The position numbers and the translations under genes are program-made. Positions 27,319 through 36,269 of a stretch of DNA of 64,000 nt are shown piece by piece; the stretch's first letter is position 1, and each line of letters opens with the position of its first letter. Under the pieces are notes generated by a model. That model saw only the letters and a program-made list of their open reading frames with translations. It had not been told where the DNA came from and ran no database searches. This DNA is from Pseudoxanthomonas sp. (GTDB lineage Bacteria > Pseudomonadota > Gammaproteobacteria > Xanthomonadales > Xanthomonadaceae). The stretch lies in contig NZ_CP114978.1 of the NCBI RefSeq assembly GCF_027498035.1, positions 3,472,001 through 3,536,000 on the forward strand, written 5' to 3'.

Positions 27319-28536
27319 ATGCCCCTCTACCGCTACAAAGCCCTCAACGCGCGTGGCGATGTGCTGGAGGCGCAGATGGAAGCGGCCAGCGAGGCCGAGG
27401 TGGTCGCGCGCCTGCAGGAGCAGGGTCATCTGCCGATGGAAGCCAGGCTGGCGTCCGAAGGCGGTGGGCTGGGGTCGTTCAAGTCGCTGCTGCAGCCCAA
27501 TGCGTTCGGTGGGCAGCGGCTGGTGTTGTTCACGCAGCAGCTGGCGACGCTGCTCGGTGCAGGACAGCCGCTGGATCGCGCGTTGACGATCCTGCTGGAG
27601 CTGCCGGACGAGGACAAGGCGCGCAACATCGTGGCCGATATCCGCGAAGCCGTGCGCGGTGGCGCACCGCTGTCCACCGCATTGGAGCGCCAGCACGGTA
27701 CCTTCTCGCGGCTGTACATCAACATGGTGCGCGCGGGCGAAGCCGGCGGCAGCCTGCACGACACCTTGCAGCGGCTGGCCGATTACCTGGAACGCAGCCG
27801 CGCGCTGCAAGGCCGCATCGTCAATGCGCTGATCTATCCGGCGATCCTGCTGGTGGTGGTCGGCCTGGCGATGCTGTTCCTGCTGGGTTATGTCGTGCCG
27901 CAGTTTTCGCAGATGTATGAAAGCCTGGACGTGGCGCTGCCGTGGTTCACCCGGATCGTGTTGGCCATTGGCCAGTTCGTCGCCGGCTGGTGGTTGCTGC
28001 TGCTCGCGATTCCCGCGGTGCTGGCGCTGTGGGCCGACCGCAAGCGGCGCGACATCGCATTCCGCGACCGTTTCGATGCGTGGGTCCTGCAGCGCAAGCT
28101 GGTCGGTTCGCTGATCGCGCGCATGGAAACCGCGCGGCTCGCACGCACGCTGGGCACGCTGCTGCGCAACGGCGTGCCGCTGCTGGGTGCGCTGGGCATC
28201 GCCCGAAACGTGCTGGGCAATCGTGCGCTGGCGGCCGATGTCGATAGCGCCGCCGAGGCCGTCAAGAACGGCCGCGCGCTGTCCACCTCGCTCGGCGCCG
28301 GCAAGCGCTTCCCGCGGCTGGCGCTGCAGATGATGCAGGTGGGCGAGGAGTCCGGCGCGCTGGACGCGATGCTGCTCAAGACCGCCGATACGTTCGAAGC
28401 ACAGACCGCGCAGGCGCTGGACCGCATGCTGGCGGCGCTGGTCCCGGCGGTGACGCTGGTGCTGGCGGCCGTCGTGGGCGCGGTCATCATCGCGGTGCTG
28501 GTGCCGCTGTACGATCTGGCTGGCGCCATCAACTAG
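27319..28536 (+). CDS. gspF: Type II secretion inner-membrane protein GspF/XpsF
   Basis: Polytopic platform protein of the type II secretion system, 405 residues, the usual length. It starts MPLYRYKALNARGDVLE, typical of GspF, and contains two duplicated cytoplasmic helical domains (about residues 70-190 and 270-390) separated and followed by transmembrane helices (about 170-190, 220-240 and 375-400). Signatures include FTQQLATLLGAGQPLDRAL and the second-repeat TLGTLLRNGVPLLGAL. It follows the inserted GIY-YIG element and precedes the pseudopilin genes. Confidence 0.97.
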   Translation: MPLYRYKALNARGDVLEAQMEAASEAEVVARLQEQGHLPMEARLASEGGGLGSFKSLLQPNAFGGQRLVLFTQQLATLLGAGQPLDRALTILLELPDEDKARNIVADIREAVRGGAPLSTALERQHGTFSRLYINMVRAGEAGGSLHDTLQRLADYLERSRALQGRIVNALIYPAILLVVVGLAMLFLLGYVVPQFSQMYESLDVALPWFTRIVLAIGQFVAGWWLLLLAIPAVLALWADRKRRDIAFRDRFDAWVLQRKLVGSLIARMETARLARTLGTLLRNGVPLLGALGIARNVLGNRALAADVDSAAEAVKNGRALSTSLGAGKRFPRLALQMMQVGEESGALDAMLLKTADTFEAQTAQALDRMLAALVPAVTLVLAAVVGAVIIAVLVPLYDLAGAIN

Positions 28537-28585
28537 TTTGTTGAACCTTTCCCCCGCACACGCTTTACGTAACGGAAGACCGCAC

Positions 28586-29023
28586 ATGCACAACCGACGC
28601 TCCCTGTCCCGCCTGCCCACCCGTGCCCACCAGGCCGGTTTCACCTTGATGGAAATCATCGTGGTGGTGATCCTGATCGGCGGCATCGTCGCCTTCGCCG
28701 CGACCCGCATCCTGGGCAACGCCGACCGTGCCAAGGTCAACCTGGCGCGCGCGCAGGTGCAGACGGTGGCCGAGAAGATCCAGCAGTTCGAGATGGACAC
28801 CGGCCGCCTGCCGGGCTCGCTGGGTGAACTGGTCACCGCGCCGGGCGATGCCACTGGCTGGCTGGGCCCGTACGCGAAAGAGACCGAACTGAAGGACCCC
28901 TGGAACCATCAGTACCAGTACGCCGTGCCAGGCCAGGACGGCCCGTTCGACCTGATCAGCCTGGGCAAGGATGGCCAGCCCGGCGGCGACAGCGTCAACG
29001 CCGATATTCCGTACCAGAACTGA
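28586..29023 (+). CDS. gspG: Major pseudopilin GspG/XpsG
   Basis: Major subunit of the type II pseudopilus. From the ATG at 28586 the 145-residue preprotein has a 17-residue leader ending in AG and the prepilin motif GFTLMEIIVV with Glu5, cleaved and methylated by the prepilin peptidase (encoded outside the window). The C-terminal segment FDLISLGKDGQPGGDSVNADI is the calcium-binding loop region typical of GspG. A GGAAG ribosome site precedes the start. Confidence 0.96.
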   Translation: MHNRRSLSRLPTRAHQAGFTLMEIIVVVILIGGIVAFAATRILGNADRAKVNLARAQVQTVAEKIQQFEMDTGRLPGSLGELVTAPGDATGWLGPYAKETELKDPWNHQYQYAVPGQDGPFDLISLGKDGQPGGDSVNADIPYQN

Positions 29024-29031
29024 GCCGCTCC

Positions 29032-29508
29032 ATGCGCCACCGCGCGCCCGGTGCCCGCGGTCCCGTCCGGGGCTTCACGCTGATCGAAGTGCTGATGGTG
29101 ATCGCGTTGATCGCGCTCATCGGCAGCATGACGGCCGTGGCGATGAGTGGCGGGCTGCAGGGCATCCGCCTGCGCGCGGCGTCCAAGGACATCGCCTCGC
29201 AGCTGCGCTATACCCGCGCCCAGGCCATCGCCAGCGGCCAGCCGCAGCGCTTCGTGATCAATCCGTCCGGGCATGTGTATGCGTCGCCGGGCAAGCGCAA
29301 CGGCCGCATTCCCGAACAGATCGGCATCCGCTTCTACGGGGCGCGCCAGGCCAGTGCGCAGGCGGGCGAGGGCGCGATCATCTTCTATCCCGATGGCGCG
29401 TCCACCGGCGGCAGCGTGGAGCTGTCGGCCAAGCAAGCCGTGCGCAAGGTCAGCGTGGCCTGGCTCACCGGCGAAGTTCGGCTGGAAACCCCGGGGGCGC
29501 CGCCGTGA
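29032..29508 (+). CDS. gspH: Minor pseudopilin GspH/XpsH
   Basis: Minor pseudopilin of 158 residues with a short basic leader and the prepilin cleavage motif RGFTLIEVLMV (Glu5 present), followed by a long hydrophobic helix and a beta-rich domain that includes ASKDIASQLRYTRAQAIASGQPQRF, a GspH-type segment. It lies 8 bp after gspG and overlaps gspI by 4 bp (GTGA). Confidence 0.92.
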   Translation: MRHRAPGARGPVRGFTLIEVLMVIALIALIGSMTAVAMSGGLQGIRLRAASKDIASQLRYTRAQAIASGQPQRFVINPSGHVYASPGKRNGRIPEQIGIRFYGARQASAQAGEGAIIFYPDGASTGGSVELSAKQAVRKVSVAWLTGEVRLETPGAPP

Positions 29509-29933
29509 TCGCTGCGCGTCGCCAACGCGGCTTCACGCTGATCGAAGTGGTGGTCGCCTTCGGCCTGCTGGCGTTGGCGCTGACCTTGCTGCTGGGCGCG
29601 TTGTCGGGCGCGGCGCGACAGATCCACCAGGCCGGCATGTCCGGCCGGGCGGCCTTGCATGCACAGACGATCCTGGCCCAGGTCGGCGCCGGCGCTGGGC
29701 TGGAACCAGGACATGACGAAGGCGATCTGGAGCAGGGTCGCTATCACTGGCGCCTGGACATCGCGCCATGGACCGACCCGCGCCTGCCCACTGATGGCCT
29801 GGTCAACACCGGCGCGGCGCGGTTGCTGGAAGTGCAGCTGACCGTGGCCTGGGGCGCGCGCCCCGGCGAGCAGATGCAATGGCGCAGCCTGCGCCTGGCC
29901 CAGGCCGAAGGCACGGTTGGGGCCTCGCCATGA
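29505..29933 (+). CDS. gspI: Minor pseudopilin GspI/XpsI
   Basis: Minor pseudopilin of 142 residues that starts at a GTG overlapping the gspH stop. The prepilin motif is RGFTLIEVVVAFGLLALAL with Glu5. Together with GspJ and GspK it is expected to form the tip complex that initiates pseudopilus assembly. It overlaps gspJ by 4 bp (ATGA). Confidence 0.9.
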   Translation: MIAARRQRGFTLIEVVVAFGLLALALTLLLGALSGAARQIHQAGMSGRAALHAQTILAQVGAGAGLEPGHDEGDLEQGRYHWRLDIAPWTDPRLPTDGLVNTGAARLLEVQLTVAWGARPGEQMQWRSLRLAQAEGTVGASP

Positions 29934-30571
29934 GCCGCCGCGCGCAACAGGGCTTCACCTTGATGGAAATCCTGCTGGCCACGCTGCTGCTGGCAGCCGG
30001 GCTGGCGGTGGGGTTCGCCACGCTGCGCGCGGCCACCGCGATGGTCCACCGTGGCGAAGTCACCGCGGCCCGCAACGAGCGCATCCGCGCGGTGCAGGGA
30101 TTCCTGCGCAGTCACCTGGCCTCGGCGCAGGTGATTGCCTATGCGCTGGATGACCAGAACGGTGTCGCCAGCCGGTTTTCCGGCACGCCCACGCAGATGC
30201 GGTTCGTGGCCGATATCCCCGACTACCTGGGCCGCGGTGGTCCGTACCTGCACGAGGTCGAGGCGGTCGATGACGGCACCCGCCTGCAGGTCGGGCTGGT
30301 GATGGTGCAGGCCGGTCAGACCATCGCCGAGCCGGGCACGCCGCGCCCACCGGAACTGCTGGCCGACCAGCTGAAATCGGTGCGCTTCCGCTACCGCGGC
30401 CTGGCTGAAGATGGCAACGGCCTGGGCGACTGGCAGGACGGCTGGAGCCAGGTCGAAACCCTGCCGGTGCAGGTCTCGATCGACATCGAAGCCGCCGACG
30501 GCACGCGCTGGCCGGACATGGTCGTCACCCTGGCCCAGGGCAGCGGTGCCAGTCACGAGGTCACCCCATGA
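29930..30571 (+). CDS. gspJ: Minor pseudopilin GspJ/XpsJ
   Basis: Minor pseudopilin of 213 residues with the prepilin motif QGFTLMEILLATLLLAAGL (Glu5 present) and a large C-terminal beta domain. Part of the predicted I-J-K tip complex. ATGA overlaps join it to gspI upstream and gspK downstream. Confidence 0.9.
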   Translation: MSRRAQQGFTLMEILLATLLLAAGLAVGFATLRAATAMVHRGEVTAARNERIRAVQGFLRSHLASAQVIAYALDDQNGVASRFSGTPTQMRFVADIPDYLGRGGPYLHEVEAVDDGTRLQVGLVMVQAGQTIAEPGTPRPPELLADQLKSVRFRYRGLAEDGNGLGDWQDGWSQVETLPVQVSIDIEAADGTRWPDMVVTLAQGSGASHEVTP

Positions 30572-31422
30572 GCTGCTCGCGCCAGCGCGGTGTCGCGCTG
30601 CTGCTGGTGGTGTGGTTGATCGCGCTGCTGACCGCATTGATCGGCGCTTTCGCCATCACCGCGCGGGTCGAATCGCTGCAGGGCCGCGTGCTGGCGCAGG
30701 GCAGCGTGGCCCAGGAAATCGCCCGGGCTGGCCTGGAATATGCGCTGCAGCGCGTGGCCGACACCGACGCGCGTACCCGCTGGGTGCCCGATGGCCGTCC
30801 TTATGCCTGGAACTACGCCGGCAGCCAGCTGCAGGTGCAGCTGGTGGATGAAACCGGCAAGGTCGACCTGAACCAGGCCGACGCCCAGACCCTGGCCAGC
30901 CTGCTGCGCGCGGTCGGCGTGGACGAGGCGCAGGCCCAGCAGCCGGCTGGCGCGGTGGTGGACTGGCGTGACAGCGATTCGCTCATCCAGGTCACCGGCG
31001 GTGCCGAAGACCCGCAATACGCCGAGGCCGGGCTGCCCTATGGCGCCAAGGACGCGCCGTTCGAAACCGTGGGCGAGGTCGAACAGGTCCTGGGCTGGAC
31101 CCCGGCGATCTACGCCAGGGTGCGCCCGTACCTGACGATTTATGCAGGCCGCAGCCGGCCTGATCCCACTTATGCGCAGGGACCGGTGCTGACGGCATTG
31201 GGCATGGATCCCAATCTGGTGCTTGCCCAGCGCCAGGGCGCCGCCGGACAGCCGGTCGGGCTCGTGGGTCAGGGAACCGGCACGTATAGTGTCGAGAGCC
31301 GCGCACGGCTCCCCGATGGCCGCCAAGCGGTGCTGCGGGCGGTGGTGCGCGTGGGGGGCGGTCCGACGCCGGGCGCCATGTACACGACGTTGCGTTGGGA
31401 GGAAGGTTGGGAACCCCGATGA
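30568..31422 (+). CDS. gspK: Minor pseudopilin GspK/XpsK
   Basis: Largest minor pseudopilin, 284 residues, expected at the tip of the pseudopilus. Its prepilin-like N-terminus, RGVALLLVVWLIALLTALIG, lacks Glu5, as is normal for GspK. The helical insert with VDLNQADAQTLASLLRAVGVD and VVDWRDSD and the later GEVEQVLGWTP segment are typical of the family. Overlaps of 4 bp join it to gspJ and gspL. Confidence 0.93.
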   Translation: MSCSRQRGVALLLVVWLIALLTALIGAFAITARVESLQGRVLAQGSVAQEIARAGLEYALQRVADTDARTRWVPDGRPYAWNYAGSQLQVQLVDETGKVDLNQADAQTLASLLRAVGVDEAQAQQPAGAVVDWRDSDSLIQVTGGAEDPQYAEAGLPYGAKDAPFETVGEVEQVLGWTPAIYARVRPYLTIYAGRSRPDPTYAQGPVLTALGMDPNLVLAQRQGAAGQPVGLVGQGTGTYSVESRARLPDGRQAVLRAVVRVGGGPTPGAMYTTLRWEEGWEPR

Positions 31423-32564
31423 AGACACCCCGCGCAGGGACGTCGGTGCTGCCGGGCCTGGGGCGCTCGATGGGCGCCGCCAGTCGCTTTTTCACCTGGT
31501 GGCGCGATGCGCTGGCCAGCTGGCTTCCGGCCCGCTGGCGGACGCTGTTTGGCCTGGCGGCCGAACGCCTGTTGCTGGTGCCGCAGGATGGCGAAGCACG
31601 GCTGCTCAAGACCGGTCATGCCGGCATGGAGCCACTGACGGCGCTGCCTTTGCCACTGGCCGCGGCCGAACTCGATGCGGTGCTGTCGCCGCGCCTGGCC
31701 AGCCTGCCGCGCTGGAGCCTGCTGCCCGCCGTGCAGGTGCTGCGCCGTCCCCTGTTGTTGCCGGCTGCCGCGGCCGAGCGCCTGCGCGAGGTGGTCGGCT
31801 TCGAGATCGACCGGCAGACCCCGTTTTCCGCAGACGCGGTGTATTTCGATGCGTGCATCATCGGCCGTCGCGCCGATGGCCAGATCGAGGCCGAACTGGT
31901 CGTGGTCCGTCGCCAGGGCGTGGACCGCGCGCTGGAGGCGCTGGGTCCGGTCGCGCAAGGCCTGGCCGGCCTGGATGTCGCCGATGCCGGTGGCCAGCCG
32001 CTTGGCGTCAACCTGCTGCCGCCGTCGCTGCGCGTGCGCCAGGTCAGCCCGGCCCGCACCTGGAACCTGATCGCGGTCGTGGTCGCGCTGCTGGCTCTGG
32101 TCTTCGCTGGCTGGCAGGTGCTGTCCAACCGCCGTGCCGCCGCCGATGCCTTCGCTGTGCAGGTCGAACGCAGCGCCGCCCAGGCCCGTGGCGTGGCCGC
32201 GCAGCGCCAGCAGCTGGTCAATCTGGTGGAAGGTGCGAAATTCCTGCAGGCCCAACGCGCCGCGCGCCCGACCACGGTCGAGATCCTGGATGAACTCACC
32301 CGCCTGCTGCCCGACAACACCTACCTGGAAAAGGTCTCGATCGAAGGCGACCGCCTCCTGCTGATCGGCCTGAGCCCGGAAGCGCCGGGCCTGGTCAAGC
32401 TGCTGGAAGGCTCGAAGCTGTGGACTTCGCCCGCATTGACCGGCGCGCTGCAGATGGATCGCCGCACCCGCCTGGACCGCTTCAGCATGACCGCCCAGCT
32501 GGCCGGTCCCAAGCCGCCGTCGAACACTGCACCGGCTGCCGGCAGGAGCGCCCATGGCCGCTAG
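31419..32564 (+). CDS. gspL: Type II secretion assembly protein GspL/XpsL
   Basis: Bitopic inner-membrane protein that tethers the GspE ATPase to the platform. The ATG at 31419 overlaps the gspK stop and gives 381 residues. A cytoplasmic actin-like domain (to about residue 205) precedes one transmembrane helix (about residues 213-232, NLIAVVVALLALVFAGW) and a periplasmic ferredoxin-like domain. It shows the VGFEIDRQTPFSADAVYFDA segment found in PilM/GspL-like proteins. It overlaps gspM by 11 bp. Confidence 0.9.
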   Translation: MKTPRAGTSVLPGLGRSMGAASRFFTWWRDALASWLPARWRTLFGLAAERLLLVPQDGEARLLKTGHAGMEPLTALPLPLAAAELDAVLSPRLASLPRWSLLPAVQVLRRPLLLPAAAAERLREVVGFEIDRQTPFSADAVYFDACIIGRRADGQIEAELVVVRRQGVDRALEALGPVAQGLAGLDVADAGGQPLGVNLLPPSLRVRQVSPARTWNLIAVVVALLALVFAGWQVLSNRRAAADAFAVQVERSAAQARGVAAQRQQLVNLVEGAKFLQAQRAARPTTVEILDELTRLLPDNTYLEKVSIEGDRLLLIGLSPEAPGLVKLLEGSKLWTSPALTGALQMDRRTRLDRFSMTAQLAGPKPPSNTAPAAGRSAHGR

Positions 32565-33190
32565 GACCGCACAACAGGATCGCTGGCTGGCGCTGGGCCT
32601 GCTGCTGGCTGCGCTGGCGCTGAGCTACCTGGTGCTGGTGCATCCGTGGTGGACGGTGCCGATGCGCGAGGTTGGCGCGCGTATCGAAGAATCGCAGTCA
32701 CGCGAACTGCGCGTGCGCACCCAGCTGCAGCAGCGTCCGCAGGTCGAACGCCAGCTGGCTGCGGCGCAGGCAGCGCTGGGCAATCGCCCCGGCTTCCTGT
32801 CCGAACCTTCCGCCGAACTGGCCACCGCGGCGCTGACCCAGCGCCTGGAAACCGTGGTCGGCCAGGCCAGCCCCGGTAACCGCAGCTGCGCGATCACCAA
32901 CCGCTCGCCGTTCCCGGCCGGCGCCAGCGGACGCTTCCCGCGCGTGGTGGTGCAGGTGACCCTGCGCTGCGGCGTGCCGGAAACCGCCGCGGTCCTGCAT
33001 GCGCTGGAATCGGGCAGCCCGCGCCTGTTCGTGGACAACCTCAACATCCTGGCGCAGAGCTTCAACTTCCGCACGCCCAATGCCGAAGACCAGAGCGGCG
33101 GCCTCAACGTCAGCTTCGATCTGTCCGGCTACCTGAAGCCAACGGCTGCCGCACCGGCGCCCTGCGCGTGGAGGTGCCCGTGCGCAGTGA
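32554..33190 (+). CDS. gspM: Type II secretion protein GspM/XpsM, one-base frameshift near the 3' end
   Basis: Small bitopic partner of GspL, with a single transmembrane helix at about residues 10-30 (WLALGLLLAALALSYLVLV), a coiled-coil stretch and a periplasmic ferredoxin-like domain ending FDLSGYLKP. As written the frame continues far into gspN and ends only at 33483, with low-complexity sequence. Removing one base in the CCC at 33160-33162 brings a TGA at 33188-33190 into frame. The resulting protein has 211 residues, close to Xanthomonas XpsM, and overlaps the gspN GTG. Confidence 0.82.
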
Positions 33191-33989
33191 AGCCATCGGT
33201 CCGCGCACCTGGCTGCTGCTGGCCGTTGCCGGCTGGGCCGTGCTGGCCTGGCTGCTGGCGCTGGCCGGCATGGGCAGCCGCATCGTGTCGTTGCCGGATG
33301 ACCCCAGCCTGGTGCAGGCGTTGCCGGCGTTGCCGGCGCCGGCGCCGGAACGACTGGGGCCGCTTGAGCAGTATTCGGAGATCGGCGGCCGCCCGGTGTT
33401 CGCCTCCGACCGGCAGCCGCACCCGTTCTTCCTGGAAGGCCAGGGCGGCGAGCAGGTCGACAAGGGATTCGACTACGTGCTGACCAGCGTGCTGATCACC
33501 CCACGCGTGCGCCTGGCCATCGTGCAGTCGCCCGGTGATGGTGGTCCTGCGTCGGCCGTGCGGGTGAAAGTGGGCGAAGCCCTGGCCTCGTCCCCCGCCT
33601 GGCGCCTGGCCGAACTGGAGCCGCGTCGGGCCGTGTTCGAAGGTCCCGAAGGCCAGCGCACGCTGGAACTGCGCGTGTTCGATGGCCAGGGCGGCGAAGC
33701 GCCGACCCAACTGGCATCGGCGCAGCCGAACACCGCGCGGCCCCGCCCCCCCGCCGGACCTTCACCGCCACCGCGTCCAGCCAACACGCCGCCATCCGAG
33801 CGACCGTCACCCTCCGACACCCAGGGCCGCGGTGCACCGCCGTCGGCCGATGCCGCCGATCCAGCACCGCCCGCGCCTGCCCCGCAGACCACCGAGCAGC
33901 AGATGCAGGCCATCCGCGAGCGCATCGAAGCGCGCCGCCGGCAGATGCGCGAACAACAGAATTCCGGTACGCCGGGAACGACCAAGTAG
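33180..33989 (+). CDS. xpsN: Type II secretion protein XpsN (GspC/N-like)
   Basis: A 269-residue bitopic protein that in Xanthomonas forms a complex with XpsL and XpsM and links the inner-membrane platform to the secretin. One transmembrane helix (WLLLAVAGWAVLAWLLALAG, about residues 11-30) is followed by a GspC-like homology region (IGGRPVFASDRQP to about residue 170). A long proline-rich stretch and a charged helix follow at the C-terminus (RERIEARRRQMREQ). GTG 33180 overlaps the frame-corrected gspM stop; GTG 33168 is an alternative. Confidence 0.85.
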   Translation: MRSEAIGPRTWLLLAVAGWAVLAWLLALAGMGSRIVSLPDDPSLVQALPALPAPAPERLGPLEQYSEIGGRPVFASDRQPHPFFLEGQGGEQVDKGFDYVLTSVLITPRVRLAIVQSPGDGGPASAVRVKVGEALASSPAWRLAELEPRRAVFEGPEGQRTLELRVFDGQGGEAPTQLASAQPNTARPRPPAGPSPPPRPANTPPSERPSPSDTQGRGAPPSADAADPAPPAPAPQTTEQQMQAIRERIEARRRQMREQQNSGTPGTTK

Positions 33990-33998
33990 AGTGAAGAC

Positions 33999-36269
33999 AT
34001 GACGTCACGCACCGCCTTTCTTTTCAGTGTCCTGCTGGGTCTGTTGGCCGGCTGCGCCACCGCGCCGGTCCCCACCGTGCAGCGCCAGGGCAACACCGCC
34101 AATCCGGAAGCCACCGCCGGTGCGACCGCGCAGACCTCGCCACTGACATCGGCCGAGCCACCGGAAGCCGGTCCGCAGGCGCAGATCCACCGTGGCACCG
34201 GCCAGGTGATCAACCGCAGCGCCGCCGCGGCCGCGCCGCCGGCGTTGTCCGGCGCCACCAGCGGCAGCGCGACCTTCAACTTCGAAGGCGAATCGCTGCC
34301 GGCCGTGGTCAAGGCGATCCTGGGCGACATGCTGGGACAGAACTACGTCATCGCCCCGGGCGTGCAGGGCACGGTCACCCTGGCCACGCCGCATCCGGTC
34401 TCCCCGGCGCAGGCGCTGTCGCTGCTGGAGCAGGTCCTGAGCTGGAACAACGCGCGCATGGTCTATGCCGACGGCCGCTACAACATCGTGCCGGCCGACC
34501 AGGCGTTGCAGGGCACGGTGGCGCCGCGTTCGGGCGATGCGGGCAACGCCCGTGGCTATGAAGTGCGCGTGGTGCCACTGCGCTTCATCGCCGCCAACGA
34601 GATGAAGAAGATCCTGGAGCCCTACGCGCGCAGCAACGCGGTCATCGGCACCGATCCCACCCGCAACATCATCACCATCAGCGGCTCACGCAGCGAGCTG
34701 GAAAACTACCTGCGCACCATCCAGATCTTCGACGTCGACTGGCTGTCGGGCATGTCGGTGGGCGTGTTCCCGCTGGAAACCGGGCAGGCCACCAAGGTCG
34801 TGGCCGACCTGGAGAAGGTCTTCGGCGAAAGCAGCAAGACGCCCAGCGCCGGCATGTTCCGCTTCATGCCGCTGGAAGGCTCCAACGCGGTGATGGTGAT
34901 CACCCCGCAGGCGTCCTACCTGGACCAGATCCGCGACTGGCTGGACCGGATCGACAGCGCCGGCGACACCCCGCGGCTGTTCTCGTACGAGTTGAAGTAC
35001 ATCAAGGCGCGGGACCTGGCGCAGCGTTTGTCAGAGGTCTTTGGCACGGGCAGCGGGCGTGGTTCGCAGTCTTCGGAATCCTCGCTGGTGCCGGGCAGCG
35101 TGGCCGGCGCGCTGAGTTCCGATCCATTTTCCAGCAGCCAGAACGGGACGCGCGACAGCAGCTCGGGGAGCAGTTCCTCGTTCGATTCGAGCAGCGGGCT
35201 GTCCTCGGGCAGCAGCGACGCCTCCGGTGGTGGCCTGGGCAGCAGCGGCTCCAGCCTGCAACTGGGCCAGCGCCAGGAAGGCAACGGCGCGGTCACCCTG
35301 GAAGTGGAAGGCAGCAAGGTCGGCGTGGCCGCGGTCGAGGAAACCAACTCGCTGCTTGTGCGTGCCAGCGGAACCGCATGGCGCTCGATCCGCGATGTCA
35401 TCGACAAGCTGGACGTCATGCCGATGCAGGTCCACATCGAGGCCCAGGTGGCCGAGGTTAACCTGACCGGCGATTTGAGCTATGGCGTGAACTGGTACTT
35501 TGAGCAGGCGGTCAATGCACCGATCGATTCGGGCGCGGTGACTAGCGTGATCGGAACCGGTGCCGGATTGACCAGTGCCGCCGGCCGTAACATCTGGGGC
35601 GATATCGCTGGCACCGTGGGTAGCGGCGGCCTGGGTTGGACGTTCCTGGGCAAGAACGCCGCCGCGGTGATCAGTGCGCTGGACAAGGTCACCAACGTGC
35701 GCATCCTGCAGAGCCCGTCGGTGTTCGTGCGCAACAACGCACTGGCCCAGCTCAAGGTGGGCCAACAGATCCCGATCAACACCTATTCGGTCAACACCAG
35801 CACCAGCAGCGACAACACCTACAGCTCGGTCCAGTACAAGGACACCGGCGTGATCCTCAACGTGCGTCCGCGGGTGACCAAGGACGGCACGGTGTTCATG
35901 GAGATCGCCCAGGAAGTCAGCACGCCCGGCGCCTCGACCTGCAGCGCCGATTCGACCAGCTGCAACGTGCCGATCAACACGCGCTTCGTGAAGACCGAGG
36001 CGGCGGTCCAGAGTGGCGACACGATCCTGCTGGCTGGCCTGATCAACGACAAGGTCGAGAACGGCAGCAACGGAGTGCCATTCCTGAGCAAGCTGCCGGT
36101 GGTCGGGGCGCTGTTCGGGCAGAAAACGCAGGGCACCTCGCGCAACGAAGTCATCGTGTTGATCACCCCGACCATCGTGCGCAATCCGCAGGAAGCGCGG
36201 AACCTCACCGACGAATACAGCCAGCGGTTCCGCGCGATGGAACCGTTGAACCCGCCGAAGGGCAAGTGA
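33999..36269 (+). CDS. gspD: Type II secretin GspD/XpsD
   Basis: Outer-membrane secretin, 756 residues, forming the exit channel. It has a lipoprotein signal with lipobox LLAGC (Cys about residue 19), unusual for many GspD proteins but known for XpsD, then N0-N3 periplasmic domains and the C-terminal secretin barrel with VPFLSKLPVVGALF. A serine/glycine-rich insertion of about 70 residues (about 345-420) splits the N3 domain, as in other secretins. It is the last xps gene; its stop overlaps the next gene's GTG. Confidence 0.96.
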   Translation: MTSRTAFLFSVLLGLLAGCATAPVPTVQRQGNTANPEATAGATAQTSPLTSAEPPEAGPQAQIHRGTGQVINRSAAAAAPPALSGATSGSATFNFEGESLPAVVKAILGDMLGQNYVIAPGVQGTVTLATPHPVSPAQALSLLEQVLSWNNARMVYADGRYNIVPADQALQGTVAPRSGDAGNARGYEVRVVPLRFIAANEMKKILEPYARSNAVIGTDPTRNIITISGSRSELENYLRTIQIFDVDWLSGMSVGVFPLETGQATKVVADLEKVFGESSKTPSAGMFRFMPLEGSNAVMVITPQASYLDQIRDWLDRIDSAGDTPRLFSYELKYIKARDLAQRLSEVFGTGSGRGSQSSESSLVPGSVAGALSSDPFSSSQNGTRDSSSGSSSSFDSSSGLSSGSSDASGGGLGSSGSSLQLGQRQEGNGAVTLEVEGSKVGVAAVEETNSLLVRASGTAWRSIRDVIDKLDVMPMQVHIEAQVAEVNLTGDLSYGVNWYFEQAVNAPIDSGAVTSVIGTGAGLTSAAGRNIWGDIAGTVGSGGLGWTFLGKNAAAVISALDKVTNVRILQSPSVFVRNNALAQLKVGQQIPINTYSVNTSTSSDNTYSSVQYKDTGVILNVRPRVTKDGTVFMEIAQEVSTPGASTCSADSTSCNVPINTRFVKTEAAVQSGDTILLAGLINDKVENGSNGVPFLSKLPVVGALFGQKTQGTSRNEVIVLITPTIVRNPQEARNLTDEYSQRFRAMEPLNPPKGK

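Noticed and set aside
33191..33483. XpsM extended to 309 residues
   Set aside because: The extra residues are antiphase translation of xpsN with cysteine/arginine-rich composition; a one-base correction ends xpsM at 33190.
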